Assembly: GCA_025054715.1 (NCBI GenBank)
Contig: JANWYH010000004.1
Coordinates: 1-64,000 of the forward strand
Length of the DNA: 64,000 bases
Origin: Pyrinomonadaceae bacterium
GTDB taxonomy: Bacteria > Acidobacteriota > Blastocatellia > Pyrinomonadales > Pyrinomonadaceae
Direction of reading: 5' to 3'
The notes under the pieces are model-generated. The model saw only the letters and a program-made list of their open reading frames with translations. It did not search any database and was not told the DNA's origin. This document shows positions 9,680 through 18,636 of this stretch, in pieces; positions within the stretch are counted from its first letter, which is position 1; the number at the start of each line of letters is the position of its first letter. The position numbers were made by a program, and so were the translations under genes.

Positions 9680-10690
9680 TCAAAATAGTCGGGATGACTC
9701 CTTGTAAACCTCCTCAGCAAAGTGGCAAAGAGACCAATGATCACTATTGACCTCAACAAAAGGTGGGAATTCGTTGTGACAAATCGCCGTCGCTCTTTCA
9801 CACCTTTCAGCAAAGGGACAACCCGGCGGTAGATGAGCCACATCAGGCGGAAGCCCCGGAATTTGATAAAGAGGTTTTCCTTCTTCGTGAGCCGGATCGG
9901 GAACCGACCGCAGCAATCCTTTTGTGTATGGATTTGCTGGTCTTTTGAAAAGCTCTCTAGTTGGCGCTTGTTCAAAAATCTTCCCAGCATACATTACAAT
10001 AACCCTATCGGTCATGCCAGCAACTACACCTAGATCATGCGTTATCAAAATAACACTAGTTCCCAACCGCCTTTTCATATCCTTTATCAACTCGAGAATC
10101 TGTGCCTGTATGGTTACGTCAAGCGCCGTCGTAGGTTCATCGGCTATCAAAAGTTCGGGATCGCAAGACAAAGCCATCGCAATCATAACGCGCTGACGCA
10201 TTCCGCCAGAAAATTCGTGAGGGTAACCATTTACTCGTTCCTTCGCTTCTGGAATTCCAACCATATCGAGCATTTTTATTGCATGCTGATAAGCCTCCTT
10301 CTTAGAGTGACCGAGATGAAGTTCAGTAACTTCCATCAACTGAGTGGAGATTCTCAAGAAAGGATTAAGTGAAGTCATCGGGTCTTGAAAGATCATTGCA
10401 ATTCGCTTCCCTCTTATCTTTCTCATATCCTCAGGAGAAAGCTCCAATAAGTTTACACCATTAAACCAGATTTGACCGTCAACAATCTTGCCCGGTGGCT
10501 CCGGAATTAAACGCATAATGGAAAGACTTGTTACGGACTTGCCACTTCCCGACTCACCCACGATGCCTAAAGTTTCGCCACTTCTCAGTTCAAAAGAAAC
10601 GCCATCAACAGCCTTTACTACCCCATCTTCCGTTTGAAAATAAGTCTTCAAATCCCTAACCAATAAAAGCGTGTCACCTTTCATGCTCAT
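9680..10690 (-). CDS. oppD: Oligopeptide/dipeptide ABC transporter ATP-binding protein (OppD/DppD type)
   Basis: About 336 residues. Walker A GESGSGKSV, signature FSGGMRQRVMIAMAL, Walker B LLIADEPTTALD, and the C-terminal oligopeptide domain with GCPFAERCERATAIC. The ATG at 10690 follows an AGAGGTAGG stretch. A TTG three bases upstream and another ATG at 10684 are alternatives. It pairs with the OppF-like protein encoded downstream. The gene is separated from the oppC-like gene by an unrelated secreted-protein gene, which is unusual for this operon type. Confidence 0.93.
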   Translation of the reverse strand: MSMKGDTLLLVRDLKTYFQTEDGVVKAVDGVSFELRSGETLGIVGESGSGKSVTSLSIMRLIPEPPGKIVDGQIWFNGVNLLELSPEDMRKIRGKRIAMIFQDPMTSLNPFLRISTQLMEVTELHLGHSKKEAYQHAIKMLDMVGIPEAKERVNGYPHEFSGGMRQRVMIAMALSCDPELLIADEPTTALDVTIQAQILELIKDMKRRLGTSVILITHDLGVVAGMTDRVIVMYAGKIFEQAPTRELFKRPANPYTKGLLRSVPDPAHEEGKPLYQIPGLPPDVAHLPPGCPFAERCERATAICHNEFPPFVEVNSDHWSLCHFAEEVYKESSRLF

Positions 10691-10696
10691 CAAAAC

Positions 10697-11287
10697 CTAC
10701 CTCTTCTTATTTTCTTCAACTTTACACTGCCGAAGACCTGAATTTTCAACAATGTCTATTGTGGTGATTACTCTTTTGCCTTTCTGATTGGTGTAATAAA
10801 AATTCACTCCTCTATACTCCAAACCATCTTTAGACTTCCCATAAATCCTTTGAACATCCTCAACCGTGCTAACACCAAGAATAACTCCTCGACTTGTTCT
10901 AGCCTTGTATGGAGGTTTTATTTCAATATCGAAAATCTCTTTTCTTTTGTCGCTTTGACAGATATAAAAGGAAAGTCCATTTGGATATGCCATCTGATAG
11001 GAATATTTTTTGTGAACTATCCATTTATAATCTTTACCGAATTTCTTGATTACGTCTTGCATTGTGGATTTACCGACGACGATACCTTCTATGCCGACAC
11101 CTTCTTTTGCAATCTTATACTCTGTTTCTTTCTTCACATCCTGATTACTGGTTTGCCTTTGACTCTGGGATTTAGCATTTTGCTTTTCTGTCTGTTTCTG
11201 TTGAGTCTGCTGCCGAGTGCTTCGATTCTGAGTAAAAGCAACATCAAAGCTCATTATCAAAACAAGCAAAACAAGTATGCTTTTCAT
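10697..11287 (-). CDS. Secreted protein of unknown function with two BamE/SmpA-like repeats, inside the peptide transporter operon
   Basis: 196 residues with a signal peptide (KSILVLLVLIMSFDVAFTQ) followed by a Gln/Ser/Thr/Lys-rich low-complexity linker to about residue 55. The rest holds two related units: VGKSTMQDVIKKFGKDYK with YPNGLSFYI, and LGVSTVEDVQRIYGKSKDG with YRGVNFYYT. This pattern (G-x-S-T, acidic, V, then FG or YG) resembles BamE/SmpA-type small outer-membrane-associated domains, but that is only pattern similarity. It sits in frame with the operon, 2 bp from oppC and 6 bp from oppD. A role at the periplasmic side of peptide uptake is possible but unproven. Confidence 0.8.
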   Translation of the reverse strand: MKSILVLLVLIMSFDVAFTQNRSTRQQTQQKQTEKQNAKSQSQRQTSNQDVKKETEYKIAKEGVGIEGIVVGKSTMQDVIKKFGKDYKWIVHKKYSYQMAYPNGLSFYICQSDKRKEIFDIEIKPPYKARTSRGVILGVSTVEDVQRIYGKSKDGLEYRGVNFYYTNQKGKRVITTIDIVENSGLRQCKVEENKKR

Positions 11288-11289
11288 AA

Positions 11290-12243
11290 CTAAAACTTCC
11301 TTGTTTGTGGATCTAGAGCATCACGGAGCCCATCACCTAAAAAGTTAAGCGAAAAGAGTGTCAGAGCCATCGTAACTCCCGGAAAAATCAACTGCCATGG
11401 ATAGATGGATATATTTTTAATTCCATCTGCAACCATGCTTCCCCAAGAAGCATACGGAGCTTGCACACCAAGTCCTAAGAAAGAAAGAAAAGCTTCCGAC
11501 AACATCACTGAAGGAATTGTAAGCGTTGCATAAACAATCACAGGACCTAAAGCATTAGGAACAAGATGCCTGAAAATTATCCCAAAGGTTGAAACCCCAG
11601 TAGCTCTCGCTGCCATAACGAAATCCTGATTTTTTAAGCTTAAAATCTGCCCACGAACTACTCGTGCCATCGTAAGCCACGAAACCAGACCAAGAGCAAA
11701 AAACAACAAAAAAATCTGACTAAGTCCTTGCCCACCACCGAAAATATCAGCTGTCGCCTTTATAAATCCAGGCGTATTAGGGCCGCCGAAAACCGATAAA
11801 AGCACTATCACAATCAGAATGTAAGGAATCGAGTAGATTATATCTACTATTCGCATCATTAAATTATCAATGAACCCCCCGAAGTAACCCGCAACAGCGC
11901 CATAGCTTACACCAATAATTAGCGAAACCAGAGTAGAAATAACGCCAACCATTAAGGAAACTCTCCCACCCTGTAACACACGAGCAAGGATGTCACGACC
12001 GGCATCATCCGTTCCCATCGGATGCTTAAGCGATGGCGGAAACGACCTAACTAGTTCACTCTCTGGTGGAATGTAATCGTAAGTGTAACCAGTTGCCCAT
12101 CTTATGATTGCTGGACCTACGGTCACAGCAATAACCATAATTGAGAGCACTACCATTCCGAAAACTGCCAACTTGTTCTTCAGCAATCTTTTCCAAGCAT
12201 CTCGCCAAAGCGAAGTGCCTTTTACAATTTCTTGCTCTTTCAT
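11290..12243 (-). CDS. oppC: Oligopeptide/dipeptide ABC transporter permease (OppC/DppC type)
   Basis: 317 residues with an N-terminal cytoplasmic stretch, a first membrane helix (LAVFGMVVLSIMVIAVTVG), and five more in the BPD_transp_1 region. GTDDAGRDILARVLQG is the characteristic OppC/DppC entry motif, and the EAA loop AARATGVSTFGIIFRHLVPN contacts the ATPases. The protein ends with the usual GDGLRDALDPQTRKF. It forms the inner-membrane channel with the OppB-like protein, encoded 6 bp upstream. Confidence 0.94.
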   Translation of the reverse strand: MKEQEIVKGTSLWRDAWKRLLKNKLAVFGMVVLSIMVIAVTVGPAIIRWATGYTYDYIPPESELVRSFPPSLKHPMGTDDAGRDILARVLQGGRVSLMVGVISTLVSLIIGVSYGAVAGYFGGFIDNLMMRIVDIIYSIPYILIVIVLLSVFGGPNTPGFIKATADIFGGGQGLSQIFLLFFALGLVSWLTMARVVRGQILSLKNQDFVMAARATGVSTFGIIFRHLVPNALGPVIVYATLTIPSVMLSEAFLSFLGLGVQAPYASWGSMVADGIKNISIYPWQLIFPGVTMALTLFSLNFLGDGLRDALDPQTRKF

Positions 12244-12249
12244 AAGCTC

Positions 12250-13167
12250 TTACTCGTAACGAATTCTCGGATCCAAAAAGCCGTATGAAATATCTACGAT
12301 TAGGTTAAAAAACATAATTAGTATCGAAAGAAAAGCCACTATTCCTAAAATTAGCGGCTCATCGCGATTTAGGACCGACTGCACAAAGATATTTCCAAGT
12401 CCCGGTATGGCAAAAATTTTCTCCACAACGACTGTGCCGGCAAGAAGGTGTGCAAGCGCCGGTCCAGTAAATGAAACGACAGGAATTATCCCACCTCTTA
12501 AAGCATGCCTCAATAGCACAGTCCACTCATCAAGTCCTTTTGCTCGAGCTGTGCGAATAAAATCCGATCGCAGAATTTCAAGCATTCCTGCACGAGTCAG
12601 CCTAGCAATATATGCTGCATAAATGGCCGAAAGTGTAACTACTGGCAAAACAAGATTAGACAGACCACCCCAACGAGCTGGCGGCAGAACATACAGCCCC
12701 AAAGCAAATAAAATGACCAAAATAGGACCCAAGACAAAATTAGGAATAGATATGCCCAGCATGGCAATCGCCATTGAGGTGTAATCAAGAAAAGAATTCT
12801 GCCTGAGTGCTGCCAGAATACCAGTTGTTAAACCAACTGCCAAGGCTAAAAGATAAGCCAAAATACCGATCGTTGCGGAATAAGGCAAATGACGGTATAT
12901 GATTTCGTTTACGGATTGTCCCTGATACTTGAGCGACTCTCCAAAATCCCCTCGAATTATATTGCCTATCATTATGAGATATTGCTGATACCAAGGCTTA
13001 TCAAGTCCGTATTTTTTCCTTATGTTTTCTTCTATAGCGGCTGGAAGCTGCTTTTCACCAGTATAAAAATTTCCTGGAGCAAAGCGAATTAAAGCCCATG
13101 TTACCGTCACGACCAAAAGAGCCGTCGGAATTATTATCAAAAGTCTGCGGACTATAAAGTAAAGCAT
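12250..13167 (-). CDS. oppB: Oligopeptide/dipeptide ABC transporter permease (OppB/DppB type)
   Basis: 305 residues. The N-terminal helix and FAPGNFYTG are typical of OppB/DppB. The EAA loop reads RTARAKGLDEWTVLLRHAL, and the C-terminus ends FLDPRIRYE, matching the family. It is placed directly after the substrate-binding protein gene (5 bp gap), as in canonical opp/dpp operons. Confidence 0.94.
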   Translation of the reverse strand: MLYFIVRRLLIIIPTALLVVTVTWALIRFAPGNFYTGEKQLPAAIEENIRKKYGLDKPWYQQYLIMIGNIIRGDFGESLKYQGQSVNEIIYRHLPYSATIGILAYLLALAVGLTTGILAALRQNSFLDYTSMAIAMLGISIPNFVLGPILVILFALGLYVLPPARWGGLSNLVLPVVTLSAIYAAYIARLTRAGMLEILRSDFIRTARAKGLDEWTVLLRHALRGGIIPVVSFTGPALAHLLAGTVVVEKIFAIPGLGNIFVQSVLNRDEPLILGIVAFLSILIMFFNLIVDISYGFLDPRIRYE

Positions 13168-13172
13168 TTTCT

Positions 13173-15221
13173 CTATTCTCCACGCCTTCGTTTTTGAAAA
13201 TCTAATTGAGTTTTCATCAGTTTTGCTAGTTTTGCTTCAACCATTGGGTCTTCTCTTTTTAGTAAATCTTCGTTTACATCCCTATCCCACTTTGCAGGGT
13301 CTCGTTCAATATAAACAAACTTCCAAGCGTGAAGCGTTCCCGGATTAGGATACATTCCCTTTACATAAGGCTTTTTCATCCAGTTAGTCGCAGAAGTCAT
13401 CAAGGGAATCACGGGCTGATTCTGCAACATATAAAATTCCGCTCTTGCGAGGTATTCAAATCTTTTTTCCGGGTCGGTTTCGCTATTTGCCCGATTCATT
13501 AGCTGATCAAACTTTTGATCATGCCAACCAGTCGCACTATCATTGTTAGGCCCGTAGAAAAGCTTAAGAAAAGTGTTTGGGTCCATGTAATCGCCAACCC
13601 AACCAGCCCGCGCTATTCCAGTGTACTCGAGCCTTTTTCGGAAAGGTAAGAATGTTTTCCACTCCATGTTTTTAAGCGGAATAGTGATTCCTAAATTTTG
13701 TTTCCACTGAGCCTGTATAAACTCCGCAACGGCTTTGTTAACTTCCGAAGTGTTATAGGTCAAGGAAACATCTCCGAGAGGAAAATTCTTAACCTCACAT
13801 CTTCCATTTTCTTTACTTACAACTTCATAGCCAGCCTCTTGCATCAAGCGACAAGCTTTTTGAGGATCAAAATAGCGTCTATTCCATTCTTCTTCAGAAA
13901 TACCGGCTTCTTTAAGTAAATCCTTGTAAACTCTCTTCCTAACCTCTTCATATCTTGGGAAAATGCCTTCTGGCGTGAAATCAGCTAGCGGTTTTGCAGT
14001 CTTGCGGAATTTGGCTAACGCAAATCTATCTATCGCCAAGGCAAAAGCCTTGCGAACTCGCACATCATCCATAGGTTTTTTTGTTATGTTGAATGTATAA
14101 TACTGAACAGTTGCTTCTGGATAATCAAGATACTCATCCTTATATTTTCTTATCTCATCGAGCCAAGGTGCAGGAACGGTATTGTTGTAAAGTGCATCAA
14201 CTTCTCCAGCCTTGTAAAGATTCATCATTGTAGTCTGCTCTTCAAGCGGATAAAACTCGATTCTATCCAGAGAAACATTTTCCGCATCCCAGTATTCAGG
14301 GTTCTTAACCGCTATCAAAACGTCGTAAGGACGATGAACTGCAAGCTTAAACGCTCCGCTTGTAACGATATTCTCTGGTCTGGTCCAACTGTTTCCGTGT
14401 TTTTCAATCGTCTGGCGATGGACGACTCTAAAAAATTGATGAGCCAGCAAATCCAGAAAGTAAGGAGCTGGAAGTTCAAGCTTCAAACGCAAGGTATAAT
14501 CATCTATAGCCTCAACTCCTATATCTTCGGCTCGAACCGGCACAAGCTCTTTATCTTTAAGCACCTCTCGCATCTGTGGATTATCCTTTAGATATGCTTC
14601 AAGCTCCTTTTCTGCATAAGGAACAGTAAGTCTTGCGGGAGAGTTTATGAAACGATGGAATTCCGTATCAGGACCAAAACCGCTCGAATCAAAATCTTTT
14701 TTTCCGGTGTCCTTATAATCTCTTCTTAAAAGAAAATTCCCATTCTTATCCTTAACAAAAGCCTCACCAGAATTATACGCCTGAGCATATTTTATTTCGT
14801 AAGCTAGATAGGCATTCTGTGCCGCAAGTTCAGGAGAAAGCCCTCGGCGAAAGGTATAAACAAAATCATGTGCAGTTATCGGCTCACCGTTCGAAAAACA
14901 GGCATTCTTTCTCAAATAAAATATGAATTCTGTCCCGTCAGGACTTATTTCCCATCGTTCGGCAATTGCTGGTATTGGCTCCATCGTCTTTGGGTGATAC
15001 TCAACTAGACCATCATACAAAGCCATGAGAATGCGGGCTTCAGGCTGACCTGTAGGAATTTGTGGGTCTAAAGATTCAGGTTCGCTACCTGAAATATATC
15101 TCAAAACATTTTCTTTCGGAGGTTCAGTTTTCCCCCAATACCTTCTACCAGCAGCCCCACTCGAACAAGACAAAGACAAACAACCTAATATAAATAAGCT
15201 CACAAGACTGATTGTCTTCAT
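13173..15221 (-). CDS. oppA: Oligopeptide ABC transporter substrate-binding lipoprotein (SBP_bac_5)
   Basis: 682 residues. The signal peptide ends in a lipobox (LSLSC), so the mature protein should be lipid-anchored. The body belongs to family 5 solute-binding proteins: GSEPESLDPQ near the N-terminus, ALYDGLVEYHPKTMEPIPAIAERWE, and WVGDYMDPNTFLKLFYGPNND in the second half. At 682 residues it is longer than the usual 530-550; the extra length includes an insertion around residues 160-240. First gene of the transporter operon, with an AGAAGGGG ribosome site. Peptides are the likely substrate, but family 5 also covers nickel and other ligands. Confidence 0.93.
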   Translation of the reverse strand: MKTISLVSLFILGCLSLSCSSGAAGRRYWGKTEPPKENVLRYISGSEPESLDPQIPTGQPEARILMALYDGLVEYHPKTMEPIPAIAERWEISPDGTEFIFYLRKNACFSNGEPITAHDFVYTFRRGLSPELAAQNAYLAYEIKYAQAYNSGEAFVKDKNGNFLLRRDYKDTGKKDFDSSGFGPDTEFHRFINSPARLTVPYAEKELEAYLKDNPQMREVLKDKELVPVRAEDIGVEAIDDYTLRLKLELPAPYFLDLLAHQFFRVVHRQTIEKHGNSWTRPENIVTSGAFKLAVHRPYDVLIAVKNPEYWDAENVSLDRIEFYPLEEQTTMMNLYKAGEVDALYNNTVPAPWLDEIRKYKDEYLDYPEATVQYYTFNITKKPMDDVRVRKAFALAIDRFALAKFRKTAKPLADFTPEGIFPRYEEVRKRVYKDLLKEAGISEEEWNRRYFDPQKACRLMQEAGYEVVSKENGRCEVKNFPLGDVSLTYNTSEVNKAVAEFIQAQWKQNLGITIPLKNMEWKTFLPFRKRLEYTGIARAGWVGDYMDPNTFLKLFYGPNNDSATGWHDQKFDQLMNRANSETDPEKRFEYLARAEFYMLQNQPVIPLMTSATNWMKKPYVKGMYPNPGTLHAWKFVYIERDPAKWDRDVNEDLLKREDPMVEAKLAKLMKTQLDFQKRRRGE

Positions 15222-15265
15222 AAAGACCCCTTCTTCTTAAGAAATAATCTTAATTTTCGATTAAA

Positions 15266-15293
15266 ATTATCACGATTTTGTTTCAGCAATCAA
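15266..15293 (-). promoter_or_regulatory. Possible sigma-70 promoter of the oligopeptide transporter operon
   Basis: On the minus strand TTGATT (15293-15288) and GATAAT (15271-15266) are separated by 16 bases, about 45 bp upstream of the oppA-like start. The -10 matches 5 of 6 consensus bases and the -35 matches 4 of 6. Sequence match only. Confidence 0.35.
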
Positions 15294-15385
15294 GAAACAA
15301 AAGTCCGATTTTGGGTTGCCTGAAAAGTCGTCGTCTCCAATTTGCTTAAAACGTTCGTCTTCTGCAAAAATAAACATTCTGCCCT

Positions 15386-15871
15386 ATGAAGTTAATTGCG
15401 GAAATAGAAGGAGAAAGACAAGAGATAGAAATTAAAAGGGAAGAAGAAAAGGTCATTGCAACGATCGAAGGCCGCCACTACGAACTTGAAGCTTCCGAAG
15501 TAGAACCTGACGTTTACCTTCTCAAACACGAAAACCTAATTTACGAAATCTACGTTGCACCAAATGACATAGTTCATATTCGCAATCACGAATTAGAAGT
15601 TAAGATGTTCGATCCAAAAGCCCTACGAGTCTCAAGCGCTGGAATATCAGGCGATGGAATCGTAGAAATTAAAACATCAATGCCCGGGAAGGTAGTCCGA
15701 GTTCTCGTACAAAAAGGCGGTTCGGTAAAACGCGGAGATGGCATAGTAGTCGTTGAAGCCATGAAGATGCAAAACGAAATGAAATCTCCTAAAGATGGTA
15801 TCGTAAGGGAAATTCGATTCTCGGAAGGCGATACGGTAAATGCCGGTGAGATTCTAGCAATTATTGAATAA
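15386..15871 (+). CDS. Biotin carboxyl carrier protein (biotin/lipoyl attachment domain protein)
   Basis: 161 residues. The C-terminal 75 residues form a biotinyl domain with the attachment motif EAMKMQNEM, biotin Lys at 127, preceded by SMPGKVVRVLVQKGGSV. The N-terminal half is a beta-rich domain without a recognised name, similar in layout to the linker in acyl-CoA carboxylase alpha chains. The protein would carry biotin in an acetyl- or propionyl-CoA carboxylase or a decarboxylase, but no biotin carboxylase or carboxyltransferase gene is nearby. A propionyl-CoA carboxylase role would match the methylmalonyl-CoA mutase gene at 60341-61930; this link is inference. Confidence 0.88.
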   Translation: MKLIAEIEGERQEIEIKREEEKVIATIEGRHYELEASEVEPDVYLLKHENLIYEIYVAPNDIVHIRNHELEVKMFDPKALRVSSAGISGDGIVEIKTSMPGKVVRVLVQKGGSVKRGDGIVVVEAMKMQNEMKSPKDGIVREIRFSEGDTVNAGEILAIIE

Positions 15872-16191
15872 TTCTTACTTCAAATCTTGTTGTAAGTTCT
15901 TTTGAAGCTATCGTTCAGATTTCATAAGAAATTTAACCACTGCAAAAAGAGCAAGCAAAAACGCTAAGTTCTAATTGTAAACTCAAAAAAACTCCCTGAA
16001 AAGCCAGTTGTTCGTCTTTCCTTCTTTCAAAAAGTGCTCTTACAAATTACAAAAAGTGATGAAAAGCATCAACCGACCTTCAAAAAACAACCCTTAACAT
16101 CCTTAAGCTATCAATACGCAAATCCTACACAGCACAAATTATTAACTCACCTGCTTCAGCTTAGCCTATGTAGTCATCAGACGCAAAGCTA
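15872..16191. other. Non-coding stretch before the lipoprotein gene
   Basis: About 320 bases of A-rich sequence between the biotin carrier gene and the promoter at 16192. I find no ORF with a ribosome site, no strong hairpin and no direct repeat on either strand. Confidence 0.6.
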
Positions 16192-16220
16192 TTGACAAAG
16201 AAAACCTTCTTCAATAAAAT
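16192..16220 (+). promoter_or_regulatory. Strong sigma-70-like promoter for the lipoprotein gene
   Basis: TTGACA (16192-16197), a 17-base spacer, then TAAAAT (16215-16220). The -35 is a perfect consensus and the -10 matches 5 of 6 bases. The predicted start lies near 16227, giving a leader of about 60 bases before the ATG at 16287. It closely resembles the promoter at 28603-28630 and may define the housekeeping consensus of this organism. Confidence 0.65.
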
Positions 16221-16286
16221 ATTCGCAACTCGTAAGTATCCACTTTCTTCCCGAAAGCTGGTTTGATGCTTACGAAAAATTAAAAA

Positions 16287-17126
16287 ATGAGCAGTCAAAA
16301 TAATATGCAGCGTTCTAAATTCAATTACTCAAGCATAATGGCAATTTTCGTTTCTGCGCTTTTTGTTCTAGGTTGTATCTGTGGAAAAAGCGGCAGTAAT
16401 CCACCACCTCAAAACTATGTTGGTTTGTGGAAGGGCAGAGATGGTTCAACCTTAAATATCCGCCCCGATGGAACGTCAGATTTTAAGCAAGGCGGCACAG
16501 AAATTACAAATGCTTCGGTCAGTGTAAGCGGAAACTCTCTTCAGCTTAGCTTCTTTGGCTTTGCAATAAAAGAATTTCGAATAGATCAACCACCAAGCGG
16601 AAATAGAATGATCCTTGATGGCATTGTCTATAGTAAGTCTGACTTCGGAGATGATAGCTTTGACCAAGAAGACGTGTCATCAAAAACGCAAAAGAAACCC
16701 AACACAACATCCGACTTCGGCGAAAACAGCCTTGATGATGAAACAGAATCAACTGCCTCCTCTGATTACGATAGCTTGGTCAGAAAAACCCTTCTCGATT
16801 TTAACGATGCTATTCAAACAGAAGATTTTTCTGATTTCCTGGATAAGTCTTCGTATCCTTTTCGTCAACAGTTTACAGACAATGATCTGAAAAAATCATT
16901 CAGCAGCTTCATAGCTGCTAAAGAGCAAGTTAATCAGGTAATGAGTCAGATCAAACGCTTACCTGTCTCATACACTCAATCGCCGAGAATACGTAAAGAA
17001 AAGGGTTATGACCTTCTCTCAACTAAAGGAAGCTTTGACACTATTCCCAACGTAACATATTTCGATTTAGAGTTTGTCAAAGAAGACAAATGGAGACTGA
17101 TAAAGATAGATGTTCAGATTAGGTAG
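16287..17126 (+). CDS. Putative lipoprotein of unknown function
   Basis: 279 residues. A signal sequence ends in a lipobox (LFVLGC), with a second Met (residue 7) as alternative start. Residues about 45-105 resemble a small beta-barrel or lipocalin-like unit (YVGLWKGRDGSTLNIRPDGTSDF), a pattern often seen in lipoproteins that measure GxW...G. An acidic Ser/Asp/Thr linker follows at about 115-160. The C-terminal 120 residues form a separate alpha/beta unit that may be NTF2-like (YDSLVRKTLLDFNDAIQTED to VKEDKWRLIKIDVQIR). Own promoter at 16192. No function can be assigned. Confidence 0.8.
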   Translation: MSSQNNMQRSKFNYSSIMAIFVSALFVLGCICGKSGSNPPPQNYVGLWKGRDGSTLNIRPDGTSDFKQGGTEITNASVSVSGNSLQLSFFGFAIKEFRIDQPPSGNRMILDGIVYSKSDFGDDSFDQEDVSSKTQKKPNTTSDFGENSLDDETESTASSDYDSLVRKTLLDFNDAIQTEDFSDFLDKSSYPFRQQFTDNDLKKSFSSFIAAKEQVNQVMSQIKRLPVSYTQSPRIRKEKGYDLLSTKGSFDTIPNVTYFDLEFVKEDKWRLIKIDVQIR

Positions 17127-17163
17127 TTGAAGAAAGCTGTTAAATTCAAATAAACTTTAAGAT

Positions 17164-18633
17164 ATGAAGAATGGTTGGGAAGCCGTTATCGGCATGGAGA
17201 TACACGTTCAGCTATCAACGAATACAAAGATTTTCTGCGCCTGTCCGACAAGTTTTGGTGAAACTCCAAACTCAAACACCTGTCCTGTTTGTTTAGGACT
17301 TCCCGGTGCTTTACCTGTCTTGAATTGGCGCGCCGTTGAACTCGGAGCGAAAGCTGCTCTTGCTTTGGGTCTAAAAATAAATCCAGTTTCTGTTTTCGCT
17401 CGCAAAAATTATTTTTACCCGGATCTGCCGAAAGGTTATCAAATATCTCAGTATGACAAGCCCTTTTCTTCAGATGGAATTTTAACTATTATGACGGCTG
17501 AACGAGACGAGCAAGGAAGAGCAAAAGAATGGAAACCCATGCAAATTCGTATCATTCGCTTACATTTAGAAGAAGATGCTGGAAAAAACGTTCATGAGGG
17601 CTTACCTGAAGTTGATAAATACTCTTACATTGACTTAAATCGGGCGGGCACGCCGCTTGCCGAGATAGTCACCGCTCCTGATTTTCGCTCGTCTTGGCAG
17701 GCTTACGACTACGTAAACCATGTTCGACGCGTTCTCCAATGGGTAGGCGCCTCGGATGCCGACATGGAAAAAGGAAATTTAAGATGTGAAGCGAATGTGT
17801 CGGTGCGAAAAATAGGCGAAACCGGATTTCGTCCAAAAGTTGAACTGAAAAATCTCAACTCAGTCCGCTTCATGCAACGAGCCATCGAATACGAAATCAA
17901 CAGGCAAATCGAGACTTACGAAAGCGGTGGGCAGATAAAACAAGAAACACGACTCTGGGATGAAAAGGCTGGCTGCACTAGAGTTATGCGCTCAAAGGAA
18001 GAAGCTCACGATTACCGCTATTTCCCAGAACCCGATCTTCCTCCTTTGATAGTTTCTGAAGAATGGATCGAGCAAATCAAATCAGAAATGCCTGAATTAC
18101 CTGACGACATGCGTGACCGATTCATGAAAGAATACGGACTTAGCTTTGCAGATGCTTCGCTTTTGGTTAGCGAAAAATCGCTAGCAGAATTTTATGAACA
18201 GACCACCAAGCTTTCCGGAAATCCAAGAATGACCGCAAATTTTATTCTCTCCGAAATGCTGCGCGAACTTAATGAAGCAAGCATAACTGCAGCAGAGTCA
18301 TTACTAAAACCAGAAAATCTTGCTGAATTGATAAAACTAAGAGAGGAAGAAAAAATCAATAACAATCAAGCCAAAGAAGTTCTAGTCGAAATGTTCAAAA
18401 CTGGAAAAACCGCCTCGCAAGTAATTAAAGAAAAAGGCTACGAGCAAATATCAGATACTTCTCTAATTGAGAAGCTAATTGATGAAGTTATAGAAAAAAA
18501 TCCATCTCAAGTGGAAGCATATCGTCAAGGGAATCAAAAGCTCTTCGGCTTTCTTGTTGGACAAGTCATGAAAGCTTCACAAGGAAAAGCTAATCCTAAA
18601 ATAGTCAACGAACTTCTCAAAAAGAAGCTCTAG
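17164..18633 (+). CDS. gatB: Asp-tRNA(Asn)/Glu-tRNA(Gln) amidotransferase subunit B
   Basis: 489 residues, full length. The N-terminal WEAVIGMEIHVQLSTNTKIF is the GatB signature, and the Cys pairs CACP and CPVC form the usual zinc site. LEEDAGKNVHEG and YSYIDLNRAGTPLAEIVT line the kinase-like active site, and ends such as FLVGQVMKASQGKANPKIVNELL belong to the tRNA-binding tail (GatB/Yqey domain). GatB phosphorylates the misacylated tRNA's side chain before amidation using ammonia from GatA. gatA and gatC are not in the window, so the subunits are dispersed. Confidence 0.97.
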   Translation: MKNGWEAVIGMEIHVQLSTNTKIFCACPTSFGETPNSNTCPVCLGLPGALPVLNWRAVELGAKAALALGLKINPVSVFARKNYFYPDLPKGYQISQYDKPFSSDGILTIMTAERDEQGRAKEWKPMQIRIIRLHLEEDAGKNVHEGLPEVDKYSYIDLNRAGTPLAEIVTAPDFRSSWQAYDYVNHVRRVLQWVGASDADMEKGNLRCEANVSVRKIGETGFRPKVELKNLNSVRFMQRAIEYEINRQIETYESGGQIKQETRLWDEKAGCTRVMRSKEEAHDYRYFPEPDLPPLIVSEEWIEQIKSEMPELPDDMRDRFMKEYGLSFADASLLVSEKSLAEFYEQTTKLSGNPRMTANFILSEMLRELNEASITAAESLLKPENLAELIKLREEEKINNNQAKEVLVEMFKTGKTASQVIKEKGYEQISDTSLIEKLIDEVIEKNPSQVEAYRQGNQKLFGFLVGQVMKASQGKANPKIVNELLKKKL

Positions 18634-18636
18634 AAT

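Noticed and set aside
9655-9990. 111-codon minus-strand ORF across the oppF/oppD junction
   Set aside because: Out of frame with oppD, whose motifs are intact; composition is that of a shadow frame.
10850-11293. 147-codon plus-strand ORF
   Set aside because: Wholly antisense to the secreted two-repeat protein, without a ribosome site or recognisable family.
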